DNA of 64,000 bases from positions 4,526,001-4,590,000 of the forward strand of contig NZ_JADOTY010000001.1 of the NCBI RefSeq assembly GCF_015751785.1. Direction: 5' to 3'. The position numbers and the translations under genes are program-made. The stretch comes from Micromonospora vinacea. Lineage in GTDB: Bacteria > Actinomycetota > Actinomycetes > Mycobacteriales > Micromonosporaceae. The first letter of the stretch is position 1. The number at the start of each line of letters is the position of its first letter. The notes below the pieces were generated by a model. It worked only from the letters and a program-made list of their open reading frames with translations, searched no databases and had not been told where the DNA came from. Of the stretch, positions 36,900 through 45,510 are shown in pieces.

Positions 36900-37898
36900 G
36901 TGTCCCACGCTAACGCCGCTTTGACTCCTCGTGCACGTCTGCGCCTGGCGCGTCTGATCGTTGATGAGGGCTGGCCGGTCGCCCGGGCGGCTGAACGTTA
37001 TGACGTGTCCTGGCCGACTGCGAAACGTTGGGCGGTGCGGTATGCCGAGCACGGGCCCGCCGCAATGGATGACCGGTCGTCGCGCCCGCACCACAGCCCC
37101 ACGAGGACAGCCCAGCCCGTGGTGCGCAAGATCGTGCACCTGCGGTGGAAACAACGCCTCGGGCCCGTGCAGATCGCCGGCCAGCTGGCCATGCCAGCTT
37201 CGACCGTGCACGCCGTTCTGACCCGCTGCCGGATCAACCGGCTGACACACATCGACCGCGCCACCGGCGAGCCGATCCGCCGCTATGAACACGACCGGCC
37301 CGGCGCGATGCTGCACGTCGACGTGAAGAAGTACGGCAACATCCCCGATGGCGGCGGCTGGCGCTACGTCGGCCGAGCCCAGGGCGAACGCCATCGGCGA
37401 AGCACCGCGCACCGCACCGGCGCCCGCAACACCCACTACGACCCGCGCATCGGCACTGCATTCGTGCACACCGTCATCGACGATCACTCCCGCGTCGCCT
37501 ACGCCGAGATCCGCGACGACGAGACCGCCCTGACCGCGGTCGACGTACTCCAAAACGCCGTCGCCTGGTTCGCCGAGCGAGGCATCACCACCGAACGCGT
37601 CCTGTCCGACAACGGCTCGGCCTACAAATCACACGCCTGGCGCGACGCCTGCCACCAACTCGGCATCCGCCCGAAGAAGACCCGCCCCTACCGGCCCCAA
37701 ACCAACGGCAAGGTCGAACGCTTCCACCGCACCATGACCGACGGCTGGGCGAAACGACGTTTCTACAGCTCAGAACACGCCCGCCGAGCAGCCCTACCCG
37801 CCTGGCTCCACCACTACAACCACCACCGACCCCACACCGCCACCAAAGGCCAACCACCCATCACCAGGTTGACCAACGTCCCTGGGCAGTACAGCTAG
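36900..37898 (+). CDS. IS481-family transposase
   Basis: The 332-residue protein has an N-terminal HTH (RLARLIVDEGWPVARAAERY, DVSWPTAKRWAVRYAEHG). The DDE domain carries DVKKYGNIPDGGGWRYVG, HTVIDDHSRVAYAEI, VLSDNGSAYKSH and PQTNGKVERFHRTM (Glu). The frame is intact. It reads through the right inverted repeat, and its TAG lies in the GCTAGG target duplication, so the host site supplies the stop codon. The left promoter region is separated from the IS end by the IS3 insertion. Confidence 0.94.
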   Translation: MSHANAALTPRARLRLARLIVDEGWPVARAAERYDVSWPTAKRWAVRYAEHGPAAMDDRSSRPHHSPTRTAQPVVRKIVHLRWKQRLGPVQIAGQLAMPASTVHAVLTRCRINRLTHIDRATGEPIRRYEHDRPGAMLHVDVKKYGNIPDGGGWRYVGRAQGERHRRSTAHRTGARNTHYDPRIGTAFVHTVIDDHSRVAYAEIRDDETALTAVDVLQNAVAWFAERGITTERVLSDNGSAYKSHAWRDACHQLGIRPKKTRPYRPQTNGKVERFHRTMTDGWAKRRFYSSEHARRAALPAWLHHYNHHRPHTATKGQPPITRLTNVPGQYS

Positions 37899-38108
37899 GT
37901 CGGGCGGTCCCAGGAGCCCTCGGCGCAGCAGGATCTCCGGTTGGCCCGGCTCCTGGCCTCAGTAAGGCGACGGTCGCAGGTGCCGATGCCCTGTCCTGTG
38001 GATGACGTGAAGGCGTGGCCTGGTCGCGTGCTCGCGGCTCTCGGCCCCAAGTCGGCACCTCGCCCGTGCCGCTGCAAGAGCCATCACGTCGCGTGCCACG
38101 ATTCCCGG

Positions 38109-38747
38109 ATGACGTCAGGACCAGAGCCGGCCACCCCGATTGCGGTCCGGGTAGCCGACCGATTGAACGACCGGCTGGAAGCAGGTGGATGGCGGCGTCA
38201 TCGTTTCGTGCCCGATGATGAGGTTGCCTTTGTGCGTAAGCCCTTCAACGGGGTTGTCTTCCACTTCGGAGTCAACCTCGCAGGACGCCACATTGTCTCG
38301 CTCGACTCCACCGCAGGCGTCGAACACGTCGCCGCTGCGGAGTTGCAGAGGTGCCTCTATGGTCGAAGGGGCACTGTGTGCCAGGTGGGCGCAAGCATGA
38401 TCGATTTGATCCGCGGCCAGGAGCCAACGAACGTCGCGCCGTCTCGCTGGTGGGTCGCGTCGCCTGAGCAGGTAGACGAGGCCGTTGCCCAACTGGTTGC
38501 TGACTTGTGGTCTTACGGTGAGCCGTTCTTGGCCAGGCATCAGACGTTGTCGGCCGTGGTTGACACGCTGCTCGGACAGCCTAAGTCACAGGTCGAGTAC
38601 GGCCCTCTGGCTGTCTGCCTGGCAATGTTGGGCGACCTGCCCAAGGCCCGCGCCATGCTTGCGCAGTTTGGTGCGGCACGCCAGGTGTTCGCGGGGGGTC
38701 CAACCGAGACGTTTATCCACAACTTCACCCAGCGGTTCGGCATCTAG
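38109..38747 (+). CDS. hypothetical protein next to the ternary system
   Basis: The 212-residue protein starts MTSGPEPATPIAVRVADRLN. It has a mixed alpha/beta pattern, with the segment VFHFGVNLAGRHIVSLDST and a Trp-rich SRWWVASPEQVDEAVAQLVA. The C-terminal half is helical (ARAMLAQFGAARQVFAGG). No known family is recognised; it resembles actinomycete DUF4304-like proteins only loosely. It converges on the bpX6-like gene with a 73-base gap. It could be a cargo partner of the ternary system, but it is on the opposite strand. Confidence 0.55.
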   Translation: MTSGPEPATPIAVRVADRLNDRLEAGGWRRHRFVPDDEVAFVRKPFNGVVFHFGVNLAGRHIVSLDSTAGVEHVAAAELQRCLYGRRGTVCQVGASMIDLIRGQEPTNVAPSRWWVASPEQVDEAVAQLVADLWSYGEPFLARHQTLSAVVDTLLGQPKSQVEYGPLAVCLAMLGDLPKARAMLAQFGAARQVFAGGPTETFIHNFTQRFGI

Positions 38748-38820
38748 AGGGCTCGCCCCGATCGTGGAAGCGCGATGGTCGCAGCGAACAGGACGAGCCT
38801 GGCCCGGTGAAGTTTTCCGC

Positions 38821-41517
38821 CTAGAGACGGGTCCGCAGGCTAGCGACGGCCTGGCAAAGCGTGAGGTCGATGACGACCAACCTGCCGTTCGGCTCCCACA
38901 CTGTGAGGGTGTTAGCGTGGCGTCGAATACCGATCGCGCCGACAATTGGCGGAAAGACGACGCGTAGATTGCCGTCGACGACTTCCACAGCGGTGTGGTC
39001 TGGACGGTCGATGCGTAGAGCGGACGTCTCGCCGCTGGCCAACGGAGTCGGCTTCGTATCCACGGTCCGGGCCTCTGATCCGTGCCCAACCACGTGGTAG
39101 GTGTCGGTGTGCTCGTCGTGGCTGGTGGTCGTCAGCGTCGAGGACGCGAGCAGCGCGACGCTGGCGAGGTCGTCGAGGTGGACCGTTCGGCGCGTCCGCA
39201 GCATGAGTGAGGGTAAGTCCCAGCGCCACACCTCGGTGCGGGCTGCGCCGGAGCCCAGTTGATGGTTGACCCGGACCAGTGCGGCGAGGCTGGTCGGGCT
39301 CCGGGCGATGTCGATAACCGCGCTGGTGGGGTCCAGTTCACGCCAGGTGATGCGGGGGGTGGCGGCGGTCAGGTCGATGAATGCGATGCCGTCGTCGTCG
39401 ACCACGGTGAGCAACGCACCGTCGTAGCTGGGCAGCACGTGGTGCGCGGTGATGACGACGGGCGGCCGCAGCCGGCGCGTGCTCAGGTTCAGGCTGCGGA
39501 TTTCGCAGGAGGGACCGCGCTGCGCTACGAGCAGGACATTGGCACCGTGGTCGGCGACGACAAGCTGGTGTGCAGGCGTGTCCCAGCTGGCGCGGGTCCG
39601 GCCATCCAGGCCGATCAGGCGTACACCGAATTCGCCGTGTGCGGTCAGGATGGTGCGGCCGGATAGCAGGACCGCGTCATGGATCGGTAGTTGTCCGGCC
39701 TCGTCGGTCGACGTGATGTCAATCTGGGTGCCCGGGGCGGGCGCTCGTCCGGCCGGCAGCGGTGGCAGGTCGGCGGCGGCCAGTCGGTCAGCCCGGGGCC
39801 GGAGCCTGCCGGCGATCCGCCTGCGCTCGTCGGCATCTCCGAGGGGATCACCTCCCGCAATGCGGACCATGAGACGCAGCGCGGTGGTGCAAAGCCGGCG
39901 GTCCTGTGCCATGTCGGCGCAGCGCAGCTCGGACAGCGCCGCCAGGAAGCCGCGTTGGGCCGGCGCCAACTCGTGGTCATGACTGTCGAGCAGCGCGTTT
40001 GCGGTGGTCACCGTGTCGGTGGTCGGGCGCCAGGTTACGAGGTGTGCGAACAGGTACCCCGCGGTGTGGCCGCTGAGCGCCATGCCGGCTTGGAGGTTCG
40101 TCACCACCAGCGGGCGCAGCTCGGTGTCCGGCCATGCCGCGTCAACGGCACCGACATGATCGTCGGCGGCCTGCCGTGCGCGCACCCACTCGGCCCGTAA
40201 CTGTCGGGCCGCCACTGCGTCGACCCGGGTCAGTCGCTCGACGGCTCCGGTAAATGCGCCCCGGGCCCGCGCCACCTGCAGCGCGCGGTCGCGATCGCCG
40301 GACCGCCACCACAGTCTCACCGCTAGGTCCGGATCGAGTTCACGTCCCTCGGCGAGCATGGCGGCGAGCCGGTACTTGTGGTGTCGCTCCAGCACCGCGA
40401 CCGCCTCGCGTGGTAGACCAAGCAGGTCTGCGAGGACGAACGCGGATTCCTCGACGCGTCCGGCGCGGTCGAGCTCGGTGGCCGCCTGCCGGTAGAGCGT
40501 CCGCAGGTGTTGCTCGGCCCCGAAGCCGAGCGGGACCGCCGACCCGCCCTCGAGCTGCGGGTGCGGCACCAGGTCCCCGGTGCGTGGTCGGGGAAGCCGA
40601 AGTGTCGGGGGCCCAATGGAACCACCAACAGCGATCGCCTCACGCAGCGCCTTGTCCCAGTCACGACGCTCGAATGCGGCGTCGAGCCGCCGTAGGTAAC
40701 GCTGCTGCGCGCTGACAGCCAACCAGGCAGCCCGGCTGGTCAGCACGAGTCGAGCGAGCAGCGCGTTCCACCAGCCACCCGATAACGTGCCGCGGCCAGT
40801 CTGCGTTGAGCCATTGTTCGCCGAAGCGGCGGCGCCTGAAGCGATCACCCTGCTCAGGCCGAATAGCAGGCCCGCGCCGATGCCAATAACCAGCATCCGG
40901 AGCGGCGCTGCGACGAGCGCGGCAAGCCCATACACGAGAACGGCCGCGCCGACCGCAGCGAGCTTCCCGGAAGCGCTGGGAGAGAGCCGCATCCGACGGT
41001 GCGGACGGTTAGACGCAGCCAGCAGCCGGCGGATCCGCCGCGGCGGCGGCGCGACACCGGCCACCGCGCGCAAGCCGGGCGCGGGTGGAAGCGGCTGCCA
41101 GGGCGATGGTGCCACCGCCGCGACAACCGGGCCGTCCAATGCCGCGAGCGGCTCGATCCGCAGGGCGGTCAGGTCGGTCCAGGAGTCCCGGTCGACGAAG
41201 GTCAGCGCAGCCCGGCTTACCCGCGTCGTCGCACCGGCGCGCGGGATCAGCACGTCGCCAGGCGCGGCGCCCTCGACGGGTGTGCCGCTGGGGTGTAAGA
41301 CGCCGCCGCTGTCGACGAGAACGAGGCCGGGAGCCAGTTCCGCGCGCACCTCGACCGCCTTGTCGAACTCCAGCAGCCACGTCCCGCCGGGCAGCTCGAA
41401 CAGTGCGGCAGCGGGCTGCCAGGCCTCGACGACCCGCTGGCGCGCCTCGACCTCCCCGATCAGGCATACGTCGATCAGGAGGGCGCGGGCCGGAAGCCTG
41501 CCGCGGAACGCGCTCAT
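38821..41517 (-). CDS. bpX6-like beta-propeller protein of the MoxR-vWA ternary system
   Basis: The 898-residue protein has an N-terminal domain of about 170 residues (MSAFRGRLPARALLIDVCLI, VSRAALTFVDRDSWTDL) of the bpX6 type. A membrane hairpin lies at about 185-222 (AAVGAAVLVYGLAALVAAP). A helical middle follows (FERRDWDKALREAIAVGG, EESAFVLADLLGLPREAVAV). A C-terminal propeller-like region runs from about 600 (HDAVLLSGRTILTAHGEF, LTVWEPNGRLVVIDL). Start ATG at 41517 overlaps the upstream stop. It is the last gene of the four-gene system and probably the sensor or membrane component. Confidence 0.78.
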   Translation of the reverse strand: MSAFRGRLPARALLIDVCLIGEVEARQRVVEAWQPAAALFELPGGTWLLEFDKAVEVRAELAPGLVLVDSGGVLHPSGTPVEGAAPGDVLIPRAGATTRVSRAALTFVDRDSWTDLTALRIEPLAALDGPVVAAVAPSPWQPLPPAPGLRAVAGVAPPPRRIRRLLAASNRPHRRMRLSPSASGKLAAVGAAVLVYGLAALVAAPLRMLVIGIGAGLLFGLSRVIASGAAASANNGSTQTGRGTLSGGWWNALLARLVLTSRAAWLAVSAQQRYLRRLDAAFERRDWDKALREAIAVGGSIGPPTLRLPRPRTGDLVPHPQLEGGSAVPLGFGAEQHLRTLYRQAATELDRAGRVEESAFVLADLLGLPREAVAVLERHHKYRLAAMLAEGRELDPDLAVRLWWRSGDRDRALQVARARGAFTGAVERLTRVDAVAARQLRAEWVRARQAADDHVGAVDAAWPDTELRPLVVTNLQAGMALSGHTAGYLFAHLVTWRPTTDTVTTANALLDSHDHELAPAQRGFLAALSELRCADMAQDRRLCTTALRLMVRIAGGDPLGDADERRRIAGRLRPRADRLAAADLPPLPAGRAPAPGTQIDITSTDEAGQLPIHDAVLLSGRTILTAHGEFGVRLIGLDGRTRASWDTPAHQLVVADHGANVLLVAQRGPSCEIRSLNLSTRRLRPPVVITAHHVLPSYDGALLTVVDDDGIAFIDLTAATPRITWRELDPTSAVIDIARSPTSLAALVRVNHQLGSGAARTEVWRWDLPSLMLRTRRTVHLDDLASVALLASSTLTTTSHDEHTDTYHVVGHGSEARTVDTKPTPLASGETSALRIDRPDHTAVEVVDGNLRVVFPPIVGAIGIRRHANTLTVWEPNGRLVVIDLTLCQAVASLRTRL

Positions 41518-43181
41518 CCGGTGCTCCGGACGGTGCGCAGGATTTGGTTCGCGGCCAGGTCGACGACTTCGATCAGCCCTTCCGGGCGTGGCACCGCCAG
41601 CCATGGCTCGCTCGGATGCAGAGCCGGCTCGGCGATACCACCCGACCAGCGAGTGAGCGTCTGGGTTCGAGCCGGCGAGACCAGACGGACGATCAGTCCG
41701 CCGCTCGACAGCGTCACCAGTTGCGGGCCGTCGATGTCGACCATGCCGATGACCGTTGTCTCCTTCGTGACTGTGACGTCGCCGACGAGACCGGCCGCAG
41801 CGTGGATGCGCCAGGCGGTGCCGCCCAGCGACCAGGCCGTCCTCGTCCCGGCTCCGAGGACGACCTGAGCATTAGCGGGGATCCGCGCCCCACCGGCCAC
41901 GCCCGTGACCCCGATGTGGGTGCCGGCCCGCCAGGCCATGCGCGGGTCATCCATCTGCCTGCCGGGGGCAACCGTCACATACGACGACAGCTGGTGGCTG
42001 CCCTCGGTGGACAGACTCCACCAGTTGCCACCGAGCTGGCACAGCAGGACACCCCCCTGGAAATAGAGTGGCGACAGCGCCCCCTCCGTGGCTGCCTCGA
42101 CCTCGCTGACCGTCATGCCGATCGCGGCCAGTGGTACCGCGAGCTCCTGCAGCCGGCCCAGCGGCTTACCAGTTACGACCGCCCGTAGCGTCTCGTCGAC
42201 GCAGGTCAGGACCACGAGCCGGCGACCGAACCAGGAGGCGGCCAGCGCTGGACCGGGCAGTTGGTGTCGTCGCGGTCGCCCGGTTGGCACCCGGACCGAG
42301 ACGACCTCAGCGGGCCCGTCGCCGCGGGCGATCAGGTACGGCGCGGCGCTCGGGAACATCGGCATCCGCAGGGGACCGGTGCCGGCGCTGACACCGACGG
42401 AGGCGTCACGGAAGCCGGTGCCGCGCAGGACCCGCAGGGCGACCTCACCGCGAGGCAACGGGAGATCGAGATGCCGCTCGCCGACGACGACTCGTACAAC
42501 GGTCGCTCCGTCGACACCCCACTCCTGCTCGTTACTCACCAGCACCCGGCTCCTGTCGGGCAGGTGACTGGCCAGTCGCGGCCCGGTCAGCAGCCAGGCT
42601 TGATCGGCCGCATCCAGCTGCTCCCTCCACTCCCATACGGTCGACGGGTTCGGTTCGGCAACTTTGCGGGCGACCAGCCAACCGGCGAGCTGTTTACCTA
42701 GATCACCGCCCCGCCAGCTGCCCGGCCGTTCACCCAGCACTCCGAACACCATCGACCGCCCCTGGCCGGCGGCCCGGCGATGCAGAACGATGAGCGCGGC
42801 GAGCTGGACCAGCCGGGCGGCACCAAGCTGCCCTGGGCCGGTGTCGACGAGGACGGCCACCCGTCCACGCACCGCAGTCGATCGATTGGCCGGTGCCAGG
42901 TACAGAAGCTCCCCGCCGGCGGCGCGGCGGATGAATTCGTCCGGTAGCTCCTGCATCAGCAGCAACTGCGACGGGAGTAGCCGCTCGATGGTGCCACGGG
43001 CCGCCAGGCCGTCGTACCCGTCTGGCTGGCCGTCTTCCGTCGAGCCGCCCTCCGTCACAGAAAACAAGTCATCGATCTGTCGTACCAGTGGGCCCATGGC
43101 AAGTGCCACATCGCTGGTCAACGCGGACAACGCCGGCGCCCAGGGAGTCAGCGCTGCCGGGAGGGGCAGGTGGTCGGTCAT
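41514..43181 (-). CDS. vWA-like and beta-propeller component of the ternary system
   Basis: The 555-residue protein has a vWA-like start (VRGRVAVLVDTGPGQLGAAR, about residues 105-125) whose metal-site DxSxS is changed to DTGPG, so metal binding may be lost. LIVLHRRAAGQGRSMVFGVLGE follows, as in vWA domains. The second half has repeating beta strands (VLLCQLGGNWWSLST, IGVTGVAGGARIPANAQVVL, GLIEVVDLAANQILRT) of a propeller. It overlaps both neighbours by 4 bases. The pair of degenerate vWA and propeller matches the ternary systems in which a MoxR ATPase remodels a vWA-bpX partner. Confidence 0.78.
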   Translation of the reverse strand: MTDHLPLPAALTPWAPALSALTSDVALAMGPLVRQIDDLFSVTEGGSTEDGQPDGYDGLAARGTIERLLPSQLLLMQELPDEFIRRAAGGELLYLAPANRSTAVRGRVAVLVDTGPGQLGAARLVQLAALIVLHRRAAGQGRSMVFGVLGERPGSWRGGDLGKQLAGWLVARKVAEPNPSTVWEWREQLDAADQAWLLTGPRLASHLPDRSRVLVSNEQEWGVDGATVVRVVVGERHLDLPLPRGEVALRVLRGTGFRDASVGVSAGTGPLRMPMFPSAAPYLIARGDGPAEVVSVRVPTGRPRRHQLPGPALAASWFGRRLVVLTCVDETLRAVVTGKPLGRLQELAVPLAAIGMTVSEVEAATEGALSPLYFQGGVLLCQLGGNWWSLSTEGSHQLSSYVTVAPGRQMDDPRMAWRAGTHIGVTGVAGGARIPANAQVVLGAGTRTAWSLGGTAWRIHAAAGLVGDVTVTKETTVIGMVDIDGPQLVTLSSGGLIVRLVSPARTQTLTRWSGGIAEPALHPSEPWLAVPRPEGLIEVVDLAANQILRTVRSTG

Positions 43182-43588
43182 GAGGGCGCCAGCCGTGCGG
43201 GGTCGAGTGGTTCCCGCGGCAGCGGACCGGCCAGGACCAGTCCAGGCAACAGTGCGATCAGTCCGGTCTGCTGGCCGGTGAGGCGGCGCAGCGGCTCGCG
43301 CAAGAGATCCGCGCACGGCCACGGCTGGGCGAGCGTCGGTACCAGCACACCATCGTCCCAACCGAGGTAGACGGCCCCGTCGGCCCACGGCAGCTCTGCC
43401 CGATCGCCAAGCACGATCAACCAGCTCTGCTCCCGGCCGGCGCAGGCACGCAGGTGGGCGCCTGCAGTTACCCGCATCAGCGCGTCCGCGCGCAACTCCG
43501 CCACCACCGCACCCGACGCGGCCACAGCCGCAGCGGGCAGCGGGGTGTCGCGCCGACGCCACTGCAGGGCCAGCGGAGGCGCGCTCAC
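43178..43588 (-). CDS. small component of the ternary system (bpX5-like)
   Basis: The 136-residue protein starts with GTG (MSAPPLALQWRRRDTPL). It has a beta-rich core (WLIVLGDRAELPWADGAVYL, GWDDGVLVPTLAQPW) and a leucine-rich end. The gene overlaps the MoxR stop and the vWA start by 4 bases. The LPWxDGxxYLGxDxxxLxPT pattern is typical of the bpX5-type domain; I assign this with moderate confidence. It is co-translated with its neighbours. Confidence 0.65.
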   Translation of the reverse strand: MSAPPLALQWRRRDTPLPAAAVAASGAVVAELRADALMRVTAGAHLRACAGREQSWLIVLGDRAELPWADGAVYLGWDDGVLVPTLAQPWPCADLLREPLRRLTGQQTGLIALLPGLVLAGPLPREPLDPARLAPS

Positions 43589-44736
43589 CGCTGGATCGCG
43601 GTGACCAGGAGGCCGCGCATGTCCTGCAGCGCCTGCGGGGCATCAGCCCGGACGAACCCCGCGTCGATCTCCCGTAGCGTCGCTTCGTAGCGCAGCCGGC
43701 CGTCATGCGTCAGCGGCCCGGTGCCCAACTCGTCGAGCAGGCGCCGGCCAGCCTCGACCAGCCGGGCTGCGCGGGCCTGCTGGCCCCGGGCGAACTCCTC
43801 CGCCGCGTACACCAGACTGGCGTTTCGTCCCTGCGCCACCAGGTTTGACAGCGCCTCCCGGGCCGTGGCTTGAGCGTCGAGTGTCGGCGCGATCAACGCA
43901 AGCACCCAGAGATCGTCAGCGGTCGCCGCACTGCGCCCGTCAAGGGTCGCCGCAGCGGCCACCAGGCGCTGCGAACGCACCACCCGGCGGTCACTGAGTG
44001 GTACGCCCGCTTGGCGCAACTGACGGATCGCGGATGCCAGCAGGCCGCGCACACCCTTAAGGTCACATTCACGAGCCGCCTGGGAAAGCCGATCCAACGC
44101 CGGTAGCAGCGATCCCGCCGGATCGGACGGCCGAGAATTCGCGCTCCACCCAACCTCCAACAGCTCGTCGAGTCGCACGTCCGGGACCGGAGAGACGAAG
44201 ACGCGAGCCAGAAACCGGTCCGCGAACGCTGCAAGAGCGGGATCATCGGGCAGGCTGTTGGCCGCGCCGACGCAGACCCGCAGCGGGCACGACAGGACAG
44301 TCGATCCGCGCCGAAACACTCGTTCGTTCAGAATCCCCAGCAGTGTGTTGAGGACCGCCGTCGAACCGAGGAAGACCTCGTCGAGGAACGCCACCTCCGC
44401 CTCGGGCAGCATGCCCGAGGTCTCGAACTCCACTGACCCCTCACGTAGCCGGCGGAGGTTGACCGGGCCGAAAATCTCGTTCGGCTCAGTGAACCGTCCC
44501 AGCAGGTACTCGAAGTACCGGCCGCCGAGTTGGTCAGCCGTTCGCCGTACGGCCTCAGACTTGGCGGTGCCCGGTGCACCGATGACGAGCACATGCTCGC
44601 CGGCAACGGCACACAGCACCACAACCTCGGCGACCACCTCCCGGTCGACAAGACCGCTTCGTGCCCGCGCGATGGCTTCCCGAAGGACGACGGCGTCCGT
44701 CGACAAGGGGGCCGGCTGCATGGAGATCATTTGCAC
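43585..44736 (-). CDS. MoxR-family AAA+ ATPase
   Basis: The 383-residue protein has Walker A GAPGTAKS (53-60), Walker B VAFLDEVF (115-122), a sensor-1 region (RVCVGAANSLPDD) and the Arg finger (FADRFLARVF). The C-terminal lid is helical. MoxR ATPases act as chaperones on vWA partners. It is the first gene of the four-gene operon (43585-44736, 43178, 41514, 38821). ATG at 44736 is used; 44721 (MQPAPLS) is equally possible. Confidence 0.9.
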   Translation of the reverse strand: MQMISMQPAPLSTDAVVLREAIARARSGLVDREVVAEVVVLCAVAGEHVLVIGAPGTAKSEAVRRTADQLGGRYFEYLLGRFTEPNEIFGPVNLRRLREGSVEFETSGMLPEAEVAFLDEVFLGSTAVLNTLLGILNERVFRRGSTVLSCPLRVCVGAANSLPDDPALAAFADRFLARVFVSPVPDVRLDELLEVGWSANSRPSDPAGSLLPALDRLSQAARECDLKGVRGLLASAIRQLRQAGVPLSDRRVVRSQRLVAAAATLDGRSAATADDLWVLALIAPTLDAQATAREALSNLVAQGRNASLVYAAEEFARGQQARAARLVEAGRRLLDELGTGPLTHDGRLRYEATLREIDAGFVRADAPQALQDMRGLLVTAIQR

Positions 44737-44941
44737 CGGCGAAGTCTACGAAATCAGAGCCTTCACCGAGTACCACAATCTTTGCCAGATGCTGTGCGAC
44801 GAGGCGTTCCGATCGGCGTTCCCAGATGTGCCGCGCACGCTGGGCTTGGAGTCCTGCAGAACCGCGCTGGGTGGTGACGATCTGCCTGGCTGCGTCTTCG
44901 CGACGAAGCCACCCGAACCTGGCGGCACCAACGGTCCTTGA
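44720..44941 (+). CDS. small divergent frame, uncertain
   Basis: A 73-residue frame begins MEIICTGEVYEIRAFTEYHN and contains LCDEAFRSAFPDVPRTLGLE. It overlaps the MoxR start by 17 bases on the other strand. There is no obvious ribosome site. The composition is protein-like but no family is recognised. It may be a remnant or a regulatory peptide. Confidence 0.3.
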   Translation: MEIICTGEVYEIRAFTEYHNLCQMLCDEAFRSAFPDVPRTLGLESCRTALGGDDLPGCVFATKPPEPGGTNGP

Positions 44942-44949
44942 CTGTTCGC

Positions 44950-44968
44950 GGTAACGGGACCGGTAACG
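44950..44968. promoter_or_regulatory. paired GGTAACG motifs at the right end of E2
   Basis: GGTAACG at 44950-44956 and 44962-44968, 12 bases apart, as at 20294/20306. They lie about 130 bases before att copy 3. With the left-end motifs of E2 they support one integrase specificity for both ends. Confidence 0.5.
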
Positions 44969-45095
44969 ACGAGGGTGTGTGGGTGGCGACGTGCCCGACA
45001 CCGGATGTCAGGGGCCGTCATGGGGAGATATCGCTCTGTCCGGATTGGAGGACGTATGAATAAATTCTGGCACGCCGTGACACAATCGTTGTAGA

Positions 45096-45139
45096 ACTGG
45101 GGGTCAAGGGGTCGTCGGTTCGAATCCGGCCGTTCCGAC
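45096..45139. repeat. att copy 3
   Basis: The 44 bases match 20208-20251 with one mismatch at 45134 (T for C). They are the boundary between E2 (35,240-45,139) and E3. They are followed at once by a terminator hairpin. Confidence 0.92.
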
Positions 45140-45146
45140 GCAGGTG

Positions 45147-45180
45147 AGGGGCCATCTCGGAAGATCGAGACGGCCCCTTT
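45147..45180 (+). terminator. hairpin after att copy 3
   Basis: AGGGGCCATCTCG (45147-45159) pairs with CGAGACGGCCCCT (45166-45178), 12 of 13 positions, followed by TTT. It may be the old terminator of the tRNA gene or of a past int gene. Confidence 0.7.
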
Positions 45181-45191
45181 GTCGTACCTGG

Positions 45192-45208
45192 ATGACTAAC
45201 TGAGTGAC
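45192..45208. promoter_or_regulatory. left arm motif of E3
   Basis: ATGACTAACTGAGTGAC (45192-45208) matches GTGACTAACCGGGTGAC at 48746-48762 in 14 of 17 positions. Both lie inside E3 about 50-100 bases from att copies 3 and 4. They are candidate integrase or excisionase sites. The motif overlaps the end of the integrase fragment. Confidence 0.5.
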
Positions 45209-45480
45209 TATGCCTCAGCGTCGAAGATCCGGTCCATGGCGACTGCGCCGCCCAGGAGCACCGGCCGTAGTTGGTGCCGGTAGACGCTCTCGGTGACCGT
45301 CGTACCGGAGTGGCCGCAGAGGTCCGCAATCTGTTCGAGGCTCATGCCGCTGTCCGACAGCAGGGACACGAAGCTGTGCCGCAGTTCGCGAGGAGTCCAG
45401 TCGCGCGGGTCGAGGCCCGCGGCCGACCAGCGCCGTGACACCCGCGACCTCAGCCACCCCAGGGGCACCATCGGCCGCCA
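45208..45480 (-). pseudogene. tyrosine-recombinase integrase C-terminal fragment
   Basis: The minus strand encodes PRELRHSFVSLLSDSGMSLE (catalytic R/H: HxxR-like RELRHSF), QIADLCGHSGTTVTE (His) and SVYRHQLRPVLLGGAVAMD (nucleophile Tyr). It ends IFDAEA. This is the end of an actinomycete integrase. The N-terminal 300 residues are missing; upstream the sequence changes to a PP2C-like fragment in the opposite direction near 45480. Its position next to att copy 3 is typical. Confidence 0.85.
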
Positions 45481-45510
45481 CAGCGGTACTGCGGCTGCGG
45501 CGGGTACTGG

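Larger units (their letters stand above)
35456..37893. mobile_element. IS481-family element interrupted by an IS3-family element
   Basis: Perfect 23-base terminal inverted repeats lie at 35456-35478 and 37871-37893 (ending TGTACTGCCCAGGGACGTTG). They are flanked by the direct repeat GCTAGG at 35450-35455 and 37894-37899, the target duplication. Its transposase is encoded at 36900-37898. Between the left repeat and the transposase lies a complete second IS (35514-36832). Without it the element would be about 1.1 kb, the usual size of IS481 members. Confidence 0.92.
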
